From: Hydra vulgaris
Taxonomy: Eukaryota; Cnidaria; Hydrozoa; Anthoathecata; Hydridae
Length of the DNA: 64,000 nt
Reading direction: 5' to 3'
Assembly: GCF_038396675.1 (NCBI RefSeq)
Contig: NC_088922.1
Span: 70,094,501 to 70,158,500, forward strand
The translations under genes and the position numbers were made by a program. A model generated the notes under the pieces. That model did no database searches. It saw nothing but the letters and a program-made list of their open reading frames with translations, and had not been told where the DNA came from. Shown piece after piece: positions 1 to 33,762 of this stretch; within the stretch, counting starts at the first letter, position 1, and each line of letters starts with the position of its first letter.

Positions 1-306
1 TCAATTTATAAAATTTGCCTGAATCTAAATTTTAACATGGACCAAAAAATTAGGTTCAAACCCCTTAATTATCAAAGCACTAACTTTTATAATTTTGGTC
101 TCATATAATTTTTAATTTGCATTAGTTATCGTTATAATCTTCCTGCTAATGTAGATTTGCTAATGATGCAACTAGTTGTGTACTAGTTTTTAAGAAAATT
201 TAATTTAATAATATTCAAATTAATTAGGTAATGTAAGCAAGTTGCAAATATGCTACAATGGGCATTTTTGACATGAACTGATAAGCCATACTCTTTACTT
301 TATATG

Positions 307-350
307 TAATTAGAAAAGTTTTTTAAAGGGTTAAAAAACTTTTCTAATTA
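307..350. repeat. perfect hairpin, 20-bp arms, 4-nt loop
   Basis: The arm 307-326 is the exact reverse complement of 331-350, leaving the loop AGGG. No coding sequence or element end is visible here. It is one of a series of similar small palindromes in this window. Confidence 0.9.
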
Positions 351-387
351 TATATAACATCAACAGACATTTTTTTATTTTTTATGT

Positions 388-612
388 TAATTCACCTCCC
401 CAAGGCTAAGAAGGTCACTCCAGATGAGGAGGCTACTTAATTGTGGTTATAACCCTCACTCAGCTCTATAATTTCGAAACGCAAACCTTGAAGAACAAGG
501 CCGCTGCCTGGAGAAACAAGTTGAGCGCGGTACTTCCAGGGATGTGGTGGGAATCGAACTCGAAACCTCTCTCTTATAAAGCGAGCGCTTTACCACTATG
601 CCATTACTGCAT
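388..612 (-). mobile_element. tRNA-derived SINE, copy 1
   Basis: Read on the minus strand, the sequence starts with a tRNA-like head: GCAGTAATGG, then a box-A-like stretch, an anticodon-like arm with loop TTTATAA, and a box-B-like GAGTTCGATTCCC. A shared body follows (CGCGCTCAACTTG, the CCTTG...CAAGG hairpin, GAGGCTAC, CCTTGGGGAGGTGAATT) and then an A-rich tail at the left edge. The same head and body recur near 1008, 1716, 13606, 37004 and 55199, which makes this a dispersed SINE and not a tRNA gene. The partner LINE cannot be proved here, but the A-rich tail fits the poly(A)-ended LINE at 7.1-10.7 kb. Confidence 0.8.
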
Positions 613-1007
613 TTGATCTCAAATATGACACTTTTTCTGTGTCAAATATTTAATGAAACCAATATAAAAAAAATTAATTTAAAAAGTAATTTTTACCTTG
701 ACTGTTCTATTTCAACTCAAATTAAATGCATTAAATTAAAATTAAACTTTTTTTTCTTTTTCTGCAAAAACTAATATGATTGCTGCTCAAACAGGTTTTT
801 CTCTCCTAAAAGTATTCATCCTCAGCTGATTCATTTTCCTGATAAGTCACATTAGTTGTTACATTCTGTTCGTTCTCAGTAGTTTTATCTTCATGTTTGC
901 ATAACATTGGTCAAAGTAATTGTACACAGTGTTTGTTCACAGTGGTTGTTCACATGTTCACAGTAGTTGTTCCTTCATGTTCAAAAAGATTTTTTTTAGC
1001 ATACAAA

Positions 1008-1234
1008 ATGCGGTAGTGGTGTAGTAGCAGAGGGTTTGCCTCATAAGCTAGAAGTTCTAAGTTCGATCCCCATCACAATTCTGGTAGTACTGCGCTCAAC
1101 TTAATTCTCCGCGCAGCGGCCTTGTTTGTCATGGTTCGTGTTTCAGAGTTATAGAGTTGAGAGAGGGTTGTAACCACAATTATAGCAGCCTCCTCGACTG
1201 TAGTGACCATCATGGCCTTAAGGAGGTAAATTGA
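1008..1234 (+). mobile_element. tRNA-derived SINE, copy 2
   Basis: The plus strand begins GCGGTAGTGGTGTAGTAG, followed by AAGTTCGATCCCC (box-B-like), then the SINE body CTGCGCTCAACTTAATTC, GGTTCGTGTTTCAGAG and GAGGTAAATTG. The copy is diverged but nearly full length, and an A-rich stretch (AAAAAAAAG) follows it. The strand is opposite to copies 1 and 3, so these are independent insertions. Confidence 0.8.
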
Positions 1235-1715
1235 AATTAAAAAAAAGTTCTTATCTTGTTTTTGTGATTCATTTGTTGCTTTTTAAGTTTCTGCTAACTG
1301 CTTTCTCGATTGTCTAATTGTCTTATTTTAGTCTAATTTATAGTCTAATCACAGATAATAAACGATGAAGGCAATTTTTTGCATATAGAGAGTAAAGATG
1401 CAAATGATTGGATAAAGAGTTTAAGGAGAAAATAGGTAGAGGTAGAGAGTGCATTGCAGATTATTTCAGTTAAGAAAAGAAGATGCCTAATGTGGTTTTT
1501 ATCTTGGAGATAAAGTTACCACAGAGCATCACATTTGATTAAGTCAAAAAACAAACCTTTTCAAAACAAAACAAAAACCTAATTGTATTATGCTTCTTTA
1601 ATAGAAACTATAGAAGTTTGCAAGTTTATTGTGTAGTTATGGATACAGTTAAAAACTACTTGCTAACACAAATCATTGATATCTTAAAACTTATTTTTTT
1701 ATTTTTATTTTTTTG

Positions 1716-1941
1716 TTATTCATCTCCTCAAGGCCGAGAAGGCCACTACAGATGAGGAGGCTACTTAATAGTAGTTATAACCCTCTCTCAACTCTATAAC
1801 TCTGAAACATAGACCTTGATGAACAAGGTCACTGCGCGGAGAAACAAGTTGAGCGCGGTACTACCAGGGACGTGGTGGATATCGAACTCGGAACCTCTCG
1901 CTTATGAAGCAAGTGCTTTACCACTACACCACAACCGCATT
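1716..1941 (-). mobile_element. tRNA-derived SINE, copy 3
   Basis: A minus-strand copy with head, body and left-flanking A-rich tail (T-rich on the + strand, 1691-1715). The anticodon-like stem and the box-B-like GTTCGATATCC are still recognisable. The 83-codon reading frame across it is an accident of the repeat. Confidence 0.8.
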
Positions 1942-2229
1942 TTGACAAAATACTTGACTTACGCCCTTTTAACAAAAAGCAATTTATTTGTGGTAATTTT
2001 TTTCTTTAGTTGCTTTAAACAGCTCAAAAATTTGTTGATATACGATTTAAGTAAGCATTGCAATTAAAAATAATAAGAATCAATTTTTTCATTAGTACAG
2101 TTAAAAGTAAATTTTATACTTTTTAAATTATTTTTATTGGTCTCACTAAATATTCACCAGAATGCAGAAAACAATTTTTTTTAAGTTGACAAAAAACCAG
2201 GACATGTTCACATGTAAACATAAATGAAA

Positions 2230-3065
2230 GGCATTATTATTACCTTTATATGTATCTGGGAAAGTTTTTGAGATTATCAAATCGTTTCTTTCTAACTGCT
2301 TTATTAAAGTCATCTTCAAAGGCCAACACTCTTCTTCCAATAACTTCATTTCCAGTAATTTTTGGGGTACCTCAAGGCTCTATCTATGGTCCTGTTTTGT
2401 TTCTTATCTACATTAATGATCTTCCTGACAATCTTACATCTAAAATGGGTCTATTTGCTGATGACTCAACTTTATACTTCTGTTTTGACAAATAGTCTTC
2501 TCTTTTCAATTCCTTAGAACAGACAGCCAATCTTGAATCTGATCTCATTTCTGTAACAGATTAGGGCTTGCATTAGTTTGTAAATTTTAACTCAGTGCAA
2601 ATAACTTCAACATGTTGAAGTTATTTGCACTGAGTTAAAATCACAATACTTTCAACATGTTGATGAATGGCAACCCTCGTACTGAGTCCTTTTTTTTTTT
2701 TTATGTCTTGGATTATTGTTCACTACTGACCTCCCATGGAAACCATATATATAATTGATTCCTAAGTTAGCATCTGCTAAGGTTGCTTCTCTTTATTGTG
2801 CTTGCCATTTTATTACTCCTTATTCCATTTTCTGTTTATACAAATCATTTATTGGCCCCTGTATGGAATACTGTTGTCATATTTGGGCTGGTTCTTCTAA
2901 TAATGGTCTTTCTCTTCTAGACAGTATTTAAAAAATTCAGTTTTCCATGTCATTCAGATTTCTTTTAATATTTCTGTTCCTTCATACTCTATAAACCTTT
3001 ATCTAGTTTTTTTCCTTGCACATGCTTTGGAACTTTTTTCTACCATGTTCTCCTGATGTATACAA
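2230..3065 (+). pseudogene. decayed CR1/Jockey-type LINE fragment (RT)
   Basis: The translation shows the RT block [14 protein letters not shown] and FADDSTLY near 2365-2480. Further on, the C-terminal region can be followed as CMEYCCHIWAG-like sequence near 2860-2900, in shifted frames. It matches the order of the intact LINE at 7612-10599. Stops, frameshifts and a perfect 58-bp palindrome (2584-2641) break it. Confidence 0.8.
2584..2641. repeat. perfect 58-bp palindrome inside LINE remnant
   Basis: The sequence is self-complementary around CATG (2611-2614) with no loop. It interrupts LINE-derived sequence: one arm continues the LINE strand and the other is its inverted copy. Right after it, part of the arm (CAACATGTTGATGAATGG) is repeated before the LINE resumes. 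Confidence 0.9.
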
Positions 3066-3675
3066 CTACAGTTTTTGTATATACATAAAGTTTTAAATTC
3101 TAGATATAGATAAAGCAAAATGTATATTCATCAACTGATCTATTTAGCCATAAAGAAAGCAAAGCGTACATTTATTAAATCATCTATTTAACCATAGATA
3201 AAGCAAAGTGTACATTCATCAACTGATTTTTCCAACCATAGATGTAGTGTTGTTAACATTGAGTTAATATTCTTTTGCTTACAACCATCTAATATATTAC
3301 ATTAATGCAAAACAATAAATATGTTGGCAGCTTGTTTTCATGTAGCTTTTTTAATTTTTATTTTTGTAAGAAATCATTTTATAATCTTTTTTAAGACAAT
3401 CTTTATTTCAATATTATTGTTTTTTTAATTACAAAAAAACCATGTTTTTCTTTTCAAAGAAATATGTAATTATTTGTGTACCTGTGTTTATTTTAAGTTA
3501 GGCCATTTGACCCCTTGTCACTCATTACTTGTATCTAAAACATAAAATAAATAATAAAAATATAAAGATATTTAAAACTTCAACAACAACAAAAAAAAAA
3601 CTTTTTAGCTTTTAAAAAATCAGTTTTAAAAACTGTTATTTTTAATTCTCTAAAGTTAGTTCTAATTATTTTTAG
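3066..3675. other. AT-rich intergenic or intron sequence
   Basis: I see only short imperfect direct repeats of AAAGCAAARTGTAYATTCATC at about 3111, 3170 and 3203, and AT-rich sequence. No coding signal is visible. Confidence 0.5.
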
Positions 3676-25308
<21,633 letters not shown>

Positions 25309-25490
25309 AACAGCGTCACTGTTTATATAGCGGCAACATTTATACTTGTTCTAATTTATTATCACGAGTTTGACGTTGTAAAGAAAAAAAAATGGCTTTT
25401 AATACATGAAAAAATTTTTCCAATTTTTTAAAATTTTTTAAAAGTTTGTTTAAAAAAATGGTTTTATTATTTTATTATTTATATTATATA

Positions 25491-25591
<101 letters not shown>

Positions 25592-25619
25592 AATCCGTGA
25601 AAATTTGACAGGTCAAATT

Positions 25620-25995
25620 TTTAAGGATCTTTAGACCCTTCAAAATTTGACAGGTCCCTAATATTTTTCTAACGTATGTCAACCTGGTACTCAAAAGAAG
25701 CGAAATTATATAAAAACTTCAAAAATAATTTATTTACATAAGAATATTTTTTTCAGATATAATCGTCTAAAAATCGTCTAAAAAATTGTTTTTAAGATGA
25801 AAATAAAAAAAGTCAATATTTTTAAGTTTTTTTATAATAATTTTTTTAAACATATTTTTTATGTAAATTGATTATTATTTTTGAAGTTTTTATATAATTT
25901 CACTTTTTTTGAGTACCAGGTTGACATACGTTAGAAAAACTTTTTTTTAAAACATTAGGGACCTGTCAAATTTTTAAGGGTCATAAGGCTCCCCT
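25620..25995. mobile_element. foldback MITE
   Basis: About 130 bp at 25620-25745 are repeated in inverted orientation at 25860-25995 with few differences, around a short AT-rich centre. Shared landmarks are GACCCTT, ATTTGACAGGTCCCTAAT, CTAACGTATGTCAACCTGGT and AATTATATAAAAACTTCAAA. It has no coding capacity. The palindromic layout and size fit a MITE; the superfamily cannot be told. Confidence 0.8.
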
Positions 25996-25999
25996 AAAC

Positions 26000-26460
26000 A
26001 TTTTTTATTCAAAAAAATTTTAAGCCTAGTGTTTTTGTATTATATAGAACACATTTAGTTAAGTGTAGCAGGCTATTTTAAAAAAGGTTTTTTTTGAACC
26101 ACCCTAATAATAGTGCTGCAGGAAGAGATTTTCTAAGAGGATTTTACAAGAGACAACAAAAGGTCTGGACCTTTTAATAAGAAAGTGTTGTCTTTAAATT
26201 GCGTTTATGATTTACGTCTTACGATGTTTATTGTTTTACGTCAAAGTGGCATAAAATAATAAACATCGTAAAATAACTTTTATAGACGATGTAAATAACA
26301 AATCTAACATTGTATTGAATAACAATTTTAAAAAGTTGTAAAGCCTTTAATAAACACAATGCTTTTAGGAACTTTTAGAAACAAATTTTCTTACCTTAAC
26401 TTTATCAAAGTCTTTTAGAAATGAATCGGTTTCAATTGTACTCAGAACCTGGTGTTCAAT
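26000..26460. other. AT-rich flank with one hairpin
   Basis: At 26218-26272 TTACGATGTTTATTGTTTTA is followed by an inverted AAAATAATAAACATCGTAAA, which can form a hairpin. I see nothing else except the probable 3' continuation of the hAT frame near 26400-26460. Confidence 0.5.
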
Positions 26461-26462
26461 TG

Positions 26463-28640
26463 CTAATGTGGCCATCCCACAAAGGCGGTCCTGAGAAAAA
26501 GTCGATCGAAGGTAATTTTCGATAATTTTCTTTCTCCACTGGCCACTGATACGGGGAGGGTAAGCAAAATTATCAGTGCTACATACACATTGGGAAAGAT
26601 GTCGATCAAGCGTTTTTTTGTAATATAAGCCAGTGTTGTTTTGGGGCAGCTATCGTTTGGCAACATTGGAGCTAAAATTACAATTTCACAAAACAGTCCA
26701 CTCCCATTGATGTCACTCTTGCCATCAGCTGTCAAAATGGATCGCAGGTTTTTGCACTTTTCTTTAACTGCATATGTTTCACATTTGTCTATTTTTTTCA
26801 AGTTATAGAGGAATTCGAAATGTTTGCTGTGATTTTCCATCAGTTCAAATCTTTCTGACAATGAATTAATTGCAGTGTCTAAAACTACAAAAAAGAAATT
26901 TACTTTGAAAGACTCTTTTGCCGACTTCACAGGTTCATCTTTGCTTTCATAGGAAAATTGCCTTTTGATCTTTCTTGGTCTAACCACTACTTCATCAGAG
27001 AAATTTGGATTGGTGTCCAGTTTTTCGGCTAGTTCCTTTGCATCTGTAATAACGTTATTCAGTCCATTTTCTGATCCCAAGTTCTCCAAAAAAATACTTA
27101 ACACTTTCAATTAGTTTCAAAGCGCCCTGCAAATCAACAGTTTTCATCTGAAGTGTTTTGCTTACTAAATTAATTTTGAACAAAACATCATAAAAAGTGA
27201 CCAAACAGCAGAGGAATTTGAAATCTGTAATTTTTTTGGCAATTCCCATAGCGGTACATTTTCCAAAAGCATCAATCATAGAATCTAACGTTGATTCATA
27301 GACTGCGTCATAAATCTCATCAATATGGTATCGCAAAGGTTCGAGGGCGTTTATCCTGCTCTCCCAAGGGGTTTCACTTAAAGGTTTTACAGTCAAGTTA
27401 GTTACATGGTTTGTTAATATATTCCATCTATGGTTTGATCCAGAAAAAAAGTTATAAAGTTCCTGTATATTGTTGAAAAAGTTAACAGCTAAAGTGCAGG
27501 AAAATCCTGCATCATTGACAACAAGGTTTAATGAATGACTTCCACAAGGAACAAAAAAAGCTCGTGGGTTAAGGTCAAGGATCCTTTTTTGTACTCCTAC
27601 ATTCTTTCCCTTCATATTTGATCCATTATCATAACCTTGGCCACGCATATTTTATAAAGATATTCCTTTTTTTGAAAGCTCGTCTAACAAGCAAGCTGTC
27701 AACCCTTGCCCAGATGTATCTGAGACCCGAACAAATCCAAGAAAATGGTCCCTTACGTTTACTTCTTGACCTGGAACTGCATAGACAAACCGAACTACAA
27801 GGGTCATTTGTTCTGTACGACTTAAGTCAGGAGTGCAGTCAAGAATTATAGAATAATACAAAGCTTTTTTCAGTTCACACACGATATGCTCTGTAACTTT
27901 CCAGGAAAGAAGAACAATAAACTCATTTTGTTTGCTTAAATAAGGCAGATGAGTTTCTTTGGCAGTTATCCGACGAAGATGTTCAGAAAGGACAGTGTCA
28001 AATTTTGAAATGCTTTCAACAAGTTTTATAAAGTTTCCATTGTTTTCTTTGAAAACTGTTTCACTTGTTCCACGAAAAGCTAATCCTTGAGTGCCAAGGA
28101 ATTGCACAATACAAACAAGTCGTTTTAAAATTGCATACCAATGGTCAGTTTCAGCTTGAATCATACGTTGATGTTGGGAGTCAATAGTGTTGCCTAATTG
28201 CAATCTCGTGGCAAGTTCTCGATAAGAAATGGGCGCATTTCCGTGAGAGGTTGACCTTTCATGTGTAAGTAAAACATTTGACATATTTTGCAAATCAGAG
28301 TACCCCTCTGTTCCAGAAAGATATATGTCATCAGTACTAAATAGCTTGCAAAAAAAACAAAATACTAAATTTTTAGATATTGAATACACTAGCCAATCCC
28401 TGTCAATGTCTTATCCATTTGGCAACTTAGTTTTGTAATTGACAACTGTGAACCGTCTGCCTGAAATACTGTCAATAGGAAAGTTAATATTTTTAACCTG
28501 CACTGATCCTTTTACAACAAGCACTTGACGAATGTCATCTGTAATTCTGGGTGGCCACATTCCACATTCGCTTCAAGCGAGTCCCATGATAGTGACGAAG
28601 TGACCGCATTTTCCTCGACACCAGAGTTCTGAAACAGTAA
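26463..28640 (-). pseudogene. hAT transposase (TTF finger/DUF4371 type), broken
   Basis: Three long minus-strand frames belong to one protein. The N-terminal part (28640-27652) has a degraded TTF-type zinc finger (DWLVYSISKNLVFCFFCKLF), then DUF4371-like HLRRITAKETHLPYLSKQ and DCTPDLSRTEQMTLVVRFV. The middle (27648-27055) has RGQGYDNGSNMKGKNVGVQ, the hAT second-acid region, followed by FFVPCGSHSLNLVVND. The C-terminal part (27110-26463) ends in SVASGERKLSKITFDRLF, the hAT dimerisation and third-acid block. Stops and frameshifts at each join show it is dead. It resembles ZMYM/52-kDa-repressor-like hAT proteins widespread in animals. Confidence 0.85.
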
Positions 28641-28649
28641 CGATGATTA

Positions 28650-29045
28650 TTTTACTAATTGAGGTTTTATACAAAAATAACATTATTTTTAAAGTTCATT
28701 TTTAGTAGTGGATGAAAGATGATTATTACAAAGGTTTTTAGTTGATTTTTTCCAACTTACATAACCCTACTTTTTTCACTTTTTTAAAATGGCATAGAAA
28801 TCTTTTGTTTGTAAAATTTGTTAAAAGTATTTTTTAATATTTTATCTTTTATTTTTGTATTTTTGTTTGTTTTTTATTTTTACACCAAAAAAAATTAATT
28901 TGCCGTATTTATTATCATTTATTTTATTTTGTTTACTAATTTTCAGAATTGTAATATATATTTATATGCATACATATATACAACTGTATTTTGATTTAGT
29001 TTTTTTTAACTCAATTATTTGCCGACACTTCTATTAGTCATTTTT
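28650..29045. other. AT-rich stretch, nothing recognised
   Basis: T-rich sequence without repeats or frames I would call. It lies between the hAT 5' end and a LINE fragment. Confidence 0.4.
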
Positions 29046-29049
29046 ATAA

Positions 29050-29710
29050 GCTTCTATCCTGTGTTAACTGGGACACCCTAAAACTAAATCTAAACGCCAA
29101 TAAAGCGTATGATATTTTTCTAACAGAGTTTCTTAATCTTTATAACAAGGCATTCCTTGTTGACTAAAGTAATCAAAACAAAAACACTTTTAAACCCTTG
29201 GATCACGAAGGGCATTCTTAAATCTTCAAAAAAAAAACAACGCTTATATAACAAGTTTCTTAAAAAAAGAACTCTTAAAAATGAAACTACCTATAAAAAC
29301 TATAAACGGCTATTTGAGTCAATTTTAAAACGCTCAAAGAAACGTTACTATTCTGAACAATTAATAAAGCACAAAAATGATTCTAAAAAAACTTGGCATA
29401 TTATTAAGGAGGTAATTGGAAAAAAAAGCTTATACAGAAATTTACTTCCTTTAAATCTTAAATTTAATAACAAACAAATTGTAAATAAATCCTTAGTCGC
29501 TGAAACACTTAACCAGTTTTTTGTAAATATAGGTCCTACTTTATCATCTAATATAGCAACTACTCAATCACACTTTAGTTCGTACTTAACCTCAACCAAC
29601 CTTAATGTTATGTCTAATTATAAACTTACAGAAAAAGAATTACTAGACGCAGTCTCTTTATTAAAACCCAATAAAAGTTTAGGATTTGATGATATAAGTT
29701 ATAACAGTAT
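29050..29710 (+). pseudogene. fragment of a second LINE type (pre-RT and RT start)
   Basis: The frame reads NPWITKGILKSSKKKQRLYN, then YSEQLIKHKNDSKKTWHIIK and LLKPNKSLGFDDISYNSI. These are the linker and RT block 0/1 typical of CR1/L2/Daphne-like LINEs, but different in sequence from the dominant LINE here. It stops abruptly at a TATATATATA run, before the catalytic RT motifs. A fragment of the same type (C-terminal end) lies at 63780-64000. Confidence 0.75.
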
Positions 29711-30359
29711 ATATATATATTATAAATTAAAAAGATTAAAAACGTTTTTTATAAAGGTTTTTTATGTTTACGATGTTAATTATGTGAAACTTTGTAATAT
29801 TGTTTAATCAGCGAAATAAAAGTTAAATAATAATAATAAATACAATTTACGCTTGTTTAAGCGATAAACGTAAATAAATGGAAAAGAAGAAAAAATACCT
29901 TGGCATTATTTACTTATATTTTTAAAAACATTTTTAAATTTGCGGGAAATTTTTTTAACTTAATTCCCAATAAATTTCGTTGGAGAGGAGTTGAAATTAA
30001 AGCTTTTATTTTAAAACAAGACTTCGTACAAGACTTGGTACTTTCGAAGGCCTTTGACTGTTCTGTATATAATTTTTTTTCCAACGAAATGCATATAAAC
30101 ACGATTTAAATAAACAATAAACTAACAAACTTGTTCTTTCAAACAATCACCTAACTACTACTTTTTGATTTATTTAATTTTTTCATTGAAGTGCTGAGCA
30201 AATATTTACAAAATCAATAGTCTAGCATATCAACTTTGGTGCCCCTAATATGTAAACAACTCACTACTTGTACACATTAAAGACGCCAATTATTATTTTT
30301 AACTTTTACTTTTTTAAATCCAAATTAAAACTAAAAAAAAAACGAAAAAATAAACATTA

Positions 30360-30437
30360 GCTACGCCAGCGTGGCGCCCCAGAAAAGTCGGCGCCCTATG
30401 CGACCGCATAATTCGCATAGCCCTTGCACCGGCCCTG
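30360..30437 (-). mobile_element. probable hAT terminal sequence
   Basis: On the minus strand the sequence begins CAGGGCCGGTGCAAGGGCTA at 30437 and continues with GC-rich TATGCGGTCGCATAGGGCGC. CAGGG starts and this composition are typical of hAT termini. It may be the 5' end of the hAT whose transposase lies at 26463-28640, with a LINE fragment nested between. I could not find the matching left end. Confidence 0.45.
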
Positions 30438-30439
30438 AT

Positions 30440-31500
30440 GGTCAAAGATTAGAAAAATATAAAATTGTTTTTTCAAAAGTTGTTAGACAAATTAGATAAA
30501 TTAGTGCTTAAGTATCTCATTTTGCCCCTCGCTACCTTACATACCAATATAATATAAAGGAGAGTAGCCTTTGTAAACATATACATTATTAAAAGTAAAT
30601 AGTCTATTTAAATTTAAAAAATGAGTTTGAAAATTATTAAAAACTATATATAAGCTTGTCATTTAAAAATTTTAATAGCCTCTGTCAAATATAATGAATA
30701 TTGTTAAAAGGGCGTAAGAGTCCAACAATGTAAACTTTTGGGAAACTTAAAAAAACTGCACTACCCCCTTAGTAAATTTTTGTTAATGGTTTAATAATTT
30801 TTATTTTGAAGGGGATATATTTTATATATATATATATTTAAAGAACCTATAAACCAATTAAAACAGGCCTTTTAACATTTAACAATAACTGCTCATTTTA
30901 ATTTTCAGTTATAGAAAATGATATCATAAACTACAGTGAATCTTCACGAAGTGTATATTTATGAATTATTTCCATTTACAGCAATTTTATCAGCTATGTC
31001 TAATCATTTCCCCATCTTCTGCTTTTCCATCGTTGCTTTCTACTGTAATCATCGTAGCAGTTCATTATAAAAGTCATTACGATCACATCGGTTCTACTTA
31101 ACTTTCCTTTAATCATTCAGTTTAGCAGATTTGATTAGAATCTTTCAGTTTGGGTAAAATAAACTGTTTCGGCAGGTTCACACTTTCTATTTTTTCTCAT
31201 CTTAAAAGTATGTTTGATAATGCCAATGATAATTTCACTGGCTTAAAATTGATATATCGTCGGTATATAAGGGAAATGCACTGAGTCCAAAAACATCATA
31301 TTAACATAATGAACAAATAAGTTTTTGCGTAATAGTTAAAATAATTAATTTTTGTGAAATAGTTAAAATAAAAAATCTTAATGACTCATTAATAATTGAT
31401 CAAACAATAGAGAACATAAAGTGCTAAATAGTGGTATAAATACTCAAAACTGTCAAAAACGGATCTTTTTTTTCAACTTTTTTTTTATTACTTTCGTTTC
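30440..31500. other. AT-rich stretch, nothing recognised
   Basis: No convincing frame, repeat family or terminal repeat was seen here. Confidence 0.4.
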
Positions 31501-31504
31501 AAAC

Positions 31505-33762
31505 AAGGCTACAAGCAATCACTATTAGAGCTGGAAGTTGCTGTAAGAGAAAAGATGAAGTTTGTAGAGCAAGATAACGATTGACAGACAACTTAAAAGA
31601 TTTCAAATTATATGAATCAGAAAAGCAAGATGAAGGAAAGGAATTCGAACTGATGTTCAAGAAAAAAAACTAGGTGAATAAGAGTTTTCGGAGCACGTAA
31701 AAATAGTCACAGAAAAAAGATGAGACTTAATTGAATGACGAGTAACACGAGAATGAATTTTAGTTTATGGCACAAGAGACGCTAGCTCTTTAGAGCAATA
31801 CCCGTTATAGAACTTGTAGAAAAGAGAAAGAAAAGCAACATTACGACGATTTGATAATGATAGGTGGTTGGCTGCAAGAGCAGGTCCAACTATATTTACA
31901 ATGCGTTTTTGCATCTTATCTAAAAGAGAAAGAGCATCATTGGAAGATCCGCCCAGGAAATGGAAACAGTATTCCATACAAGTACGAATTTATAGAGATA
32001 AAGAATAGAATCCGGAATAAGAAAGTGTCGTGCACAATAAAGAGATGCAACCTTAGCACATGCTAATTTTGCAATGGATTTGATATAAGGTTTCCAAGAA
32101 AGATCGGAAGTAAGAGTCAATCCTAGAAGAGGAAGGGTAGATGACTCATCGTGTATATTACCGTTTATAAATATAGAAAGACCTAAATTATTGCGTCAAC
32201 TTATGTCTGAAAAAATTGGGTTTTATCTGAATTAAAGTTCATCGGCCACTGTGAGCCTCAAGACAAGAATAAATGGTTGTATCATCAGCGAACAATGCCA
32301 CCTTAGAAAGGAGAATTTCTGAAAGATCGATAATGTAAATTAAAAAGAGTATAGGACTAAGGATAGAGCCTCGAGGAACCCCTGAAGTTACAGGATATGA
32401 AGAAGAGTGCCCATTGAGGACAACTTTTATACAACAATTGGAAAGGAAGGATTCAATAATATTAAAGATGTTACCAGATGCACCGTAAGAAGAAACCTTA
32501 TGGACAAGACCAGCATGCTAAAAGTTATCAAAAGTTTTAGAAATGTCAAGAGCGATAGCCTTAATCTCTCCACCTCTATCTAATACACGATAAAACCAAT
32601 CGGTTATTACTGTTAGCAAATCAGTTGTAGAACGAGAAGATCGAAATTCATATTGATGATTAGAAAGTAAGTTATAAGATCTAAGATTAGAGATTAAGTG
32701 TTTGTTAAATTAAAAGTCAAAAACCTTGCTTAGGATAAAAAGAAGACTAATCGGATAGTAGTCGACAAGTCAGATTGTTCTCTTGAATTTTTGAAATAGG
32801 GATAGCAGATGCCGCTTTCCAGCAGGCTGGAAAAAAAGACTCTGATTAGCACTTGTTAAGTAGTTTTGAAAGTATAGACGATAACTCCGGAGAACACTTC
32901 TGCAAGACTACAACAGGTATGTTGCCTGGACCACAAGCTGTAGAAGAGTCTAAGCAGGAAATTACTTTGGATACAGAAGCTGAAGAGATATGAATGTCAA
33001 GCAATAGATCAACCTGTTTGATGGCTATATTAGGTAAAACGCAACTAGTGGAATCAAGAGATGATATTGATGAAAAGCTCTTAGCAAACAATTCAGCTTT
33101 GTTTTTTGGTGAGATGACAAAGTCTTGACCACACAAGAGAGGTGGAATTACAGATTTGCCTATATTATTGATACTGCTTAAGGTTCTCCAGAAGTCACGA
33201 AAGCCTGATTTTTGTGATGAAATGCGAATTTTATGACCTGAGAATAGCGGGCTTTGGCGTTAGACAAAACCTTTTTACAATTGTTTCTAGCAATAGTAAA
33301 TAGACTTTTATTTTTTGGAGAATTTTTTTGCTGATAAATATGGAAGTAACGACTTCGATTGGAAATTACAGCATCACAATGTGAGAAAAACTATGGAGAA
33401 GAGGCTTGACTAAATTGTCAGGAAGGAATAAAAGATTCCGTGCCAGCCTGAATCCAAGAAGTTATGTAATTAGTATATTTATCTGCCGGAAGACGAAAAA
33501 AATCTACCCAAGGGCTATCACGTAGAAAATCATGGAAAGAGTCCTAGTCAGGTTTAATGAATAAGAGGTACGATGATAGGAAGATTCTGATAATGAAGAA
33601 GAATCAGATAACAGTTTTTAGAGATCAAATCGTGATCAGAAGCACCTAAGGGTGAATGTTGAAAAATTGAGCACTGACTAGGATCAGAAACAAAATATAA
33701 GTCGAGTAGAGAAGGTAAATGATTTGGCTTGTCTGGAAAGCGATTTGGAAAGTTGACTATTT
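31505..33762 (-). pseudogene. LINE copy, decayed, cut by a Tc1 element
   Basis: The minus strand runs from endonuclease sequence (33540-33762) through RT blocks (SVSKVISCLDSSTACGPGNI near 32900-33000, GVPQGS region near 32370) to the C-terminal block (MEYCFHFLGGSSNDA, 31900-31977) and 3' UTR (31505-31600). Its 5' side ends at the start codon of the Tc1-like gene at 33766. Multiple frameshifts are present. Confidence 0.85.

Noticed and set aside
25620..25995. Assigning the foldback element to a superfamily from its ends
   Set aside because: Exact termini and target duplication cannot be fixed next to the TA array, so the class stays open.
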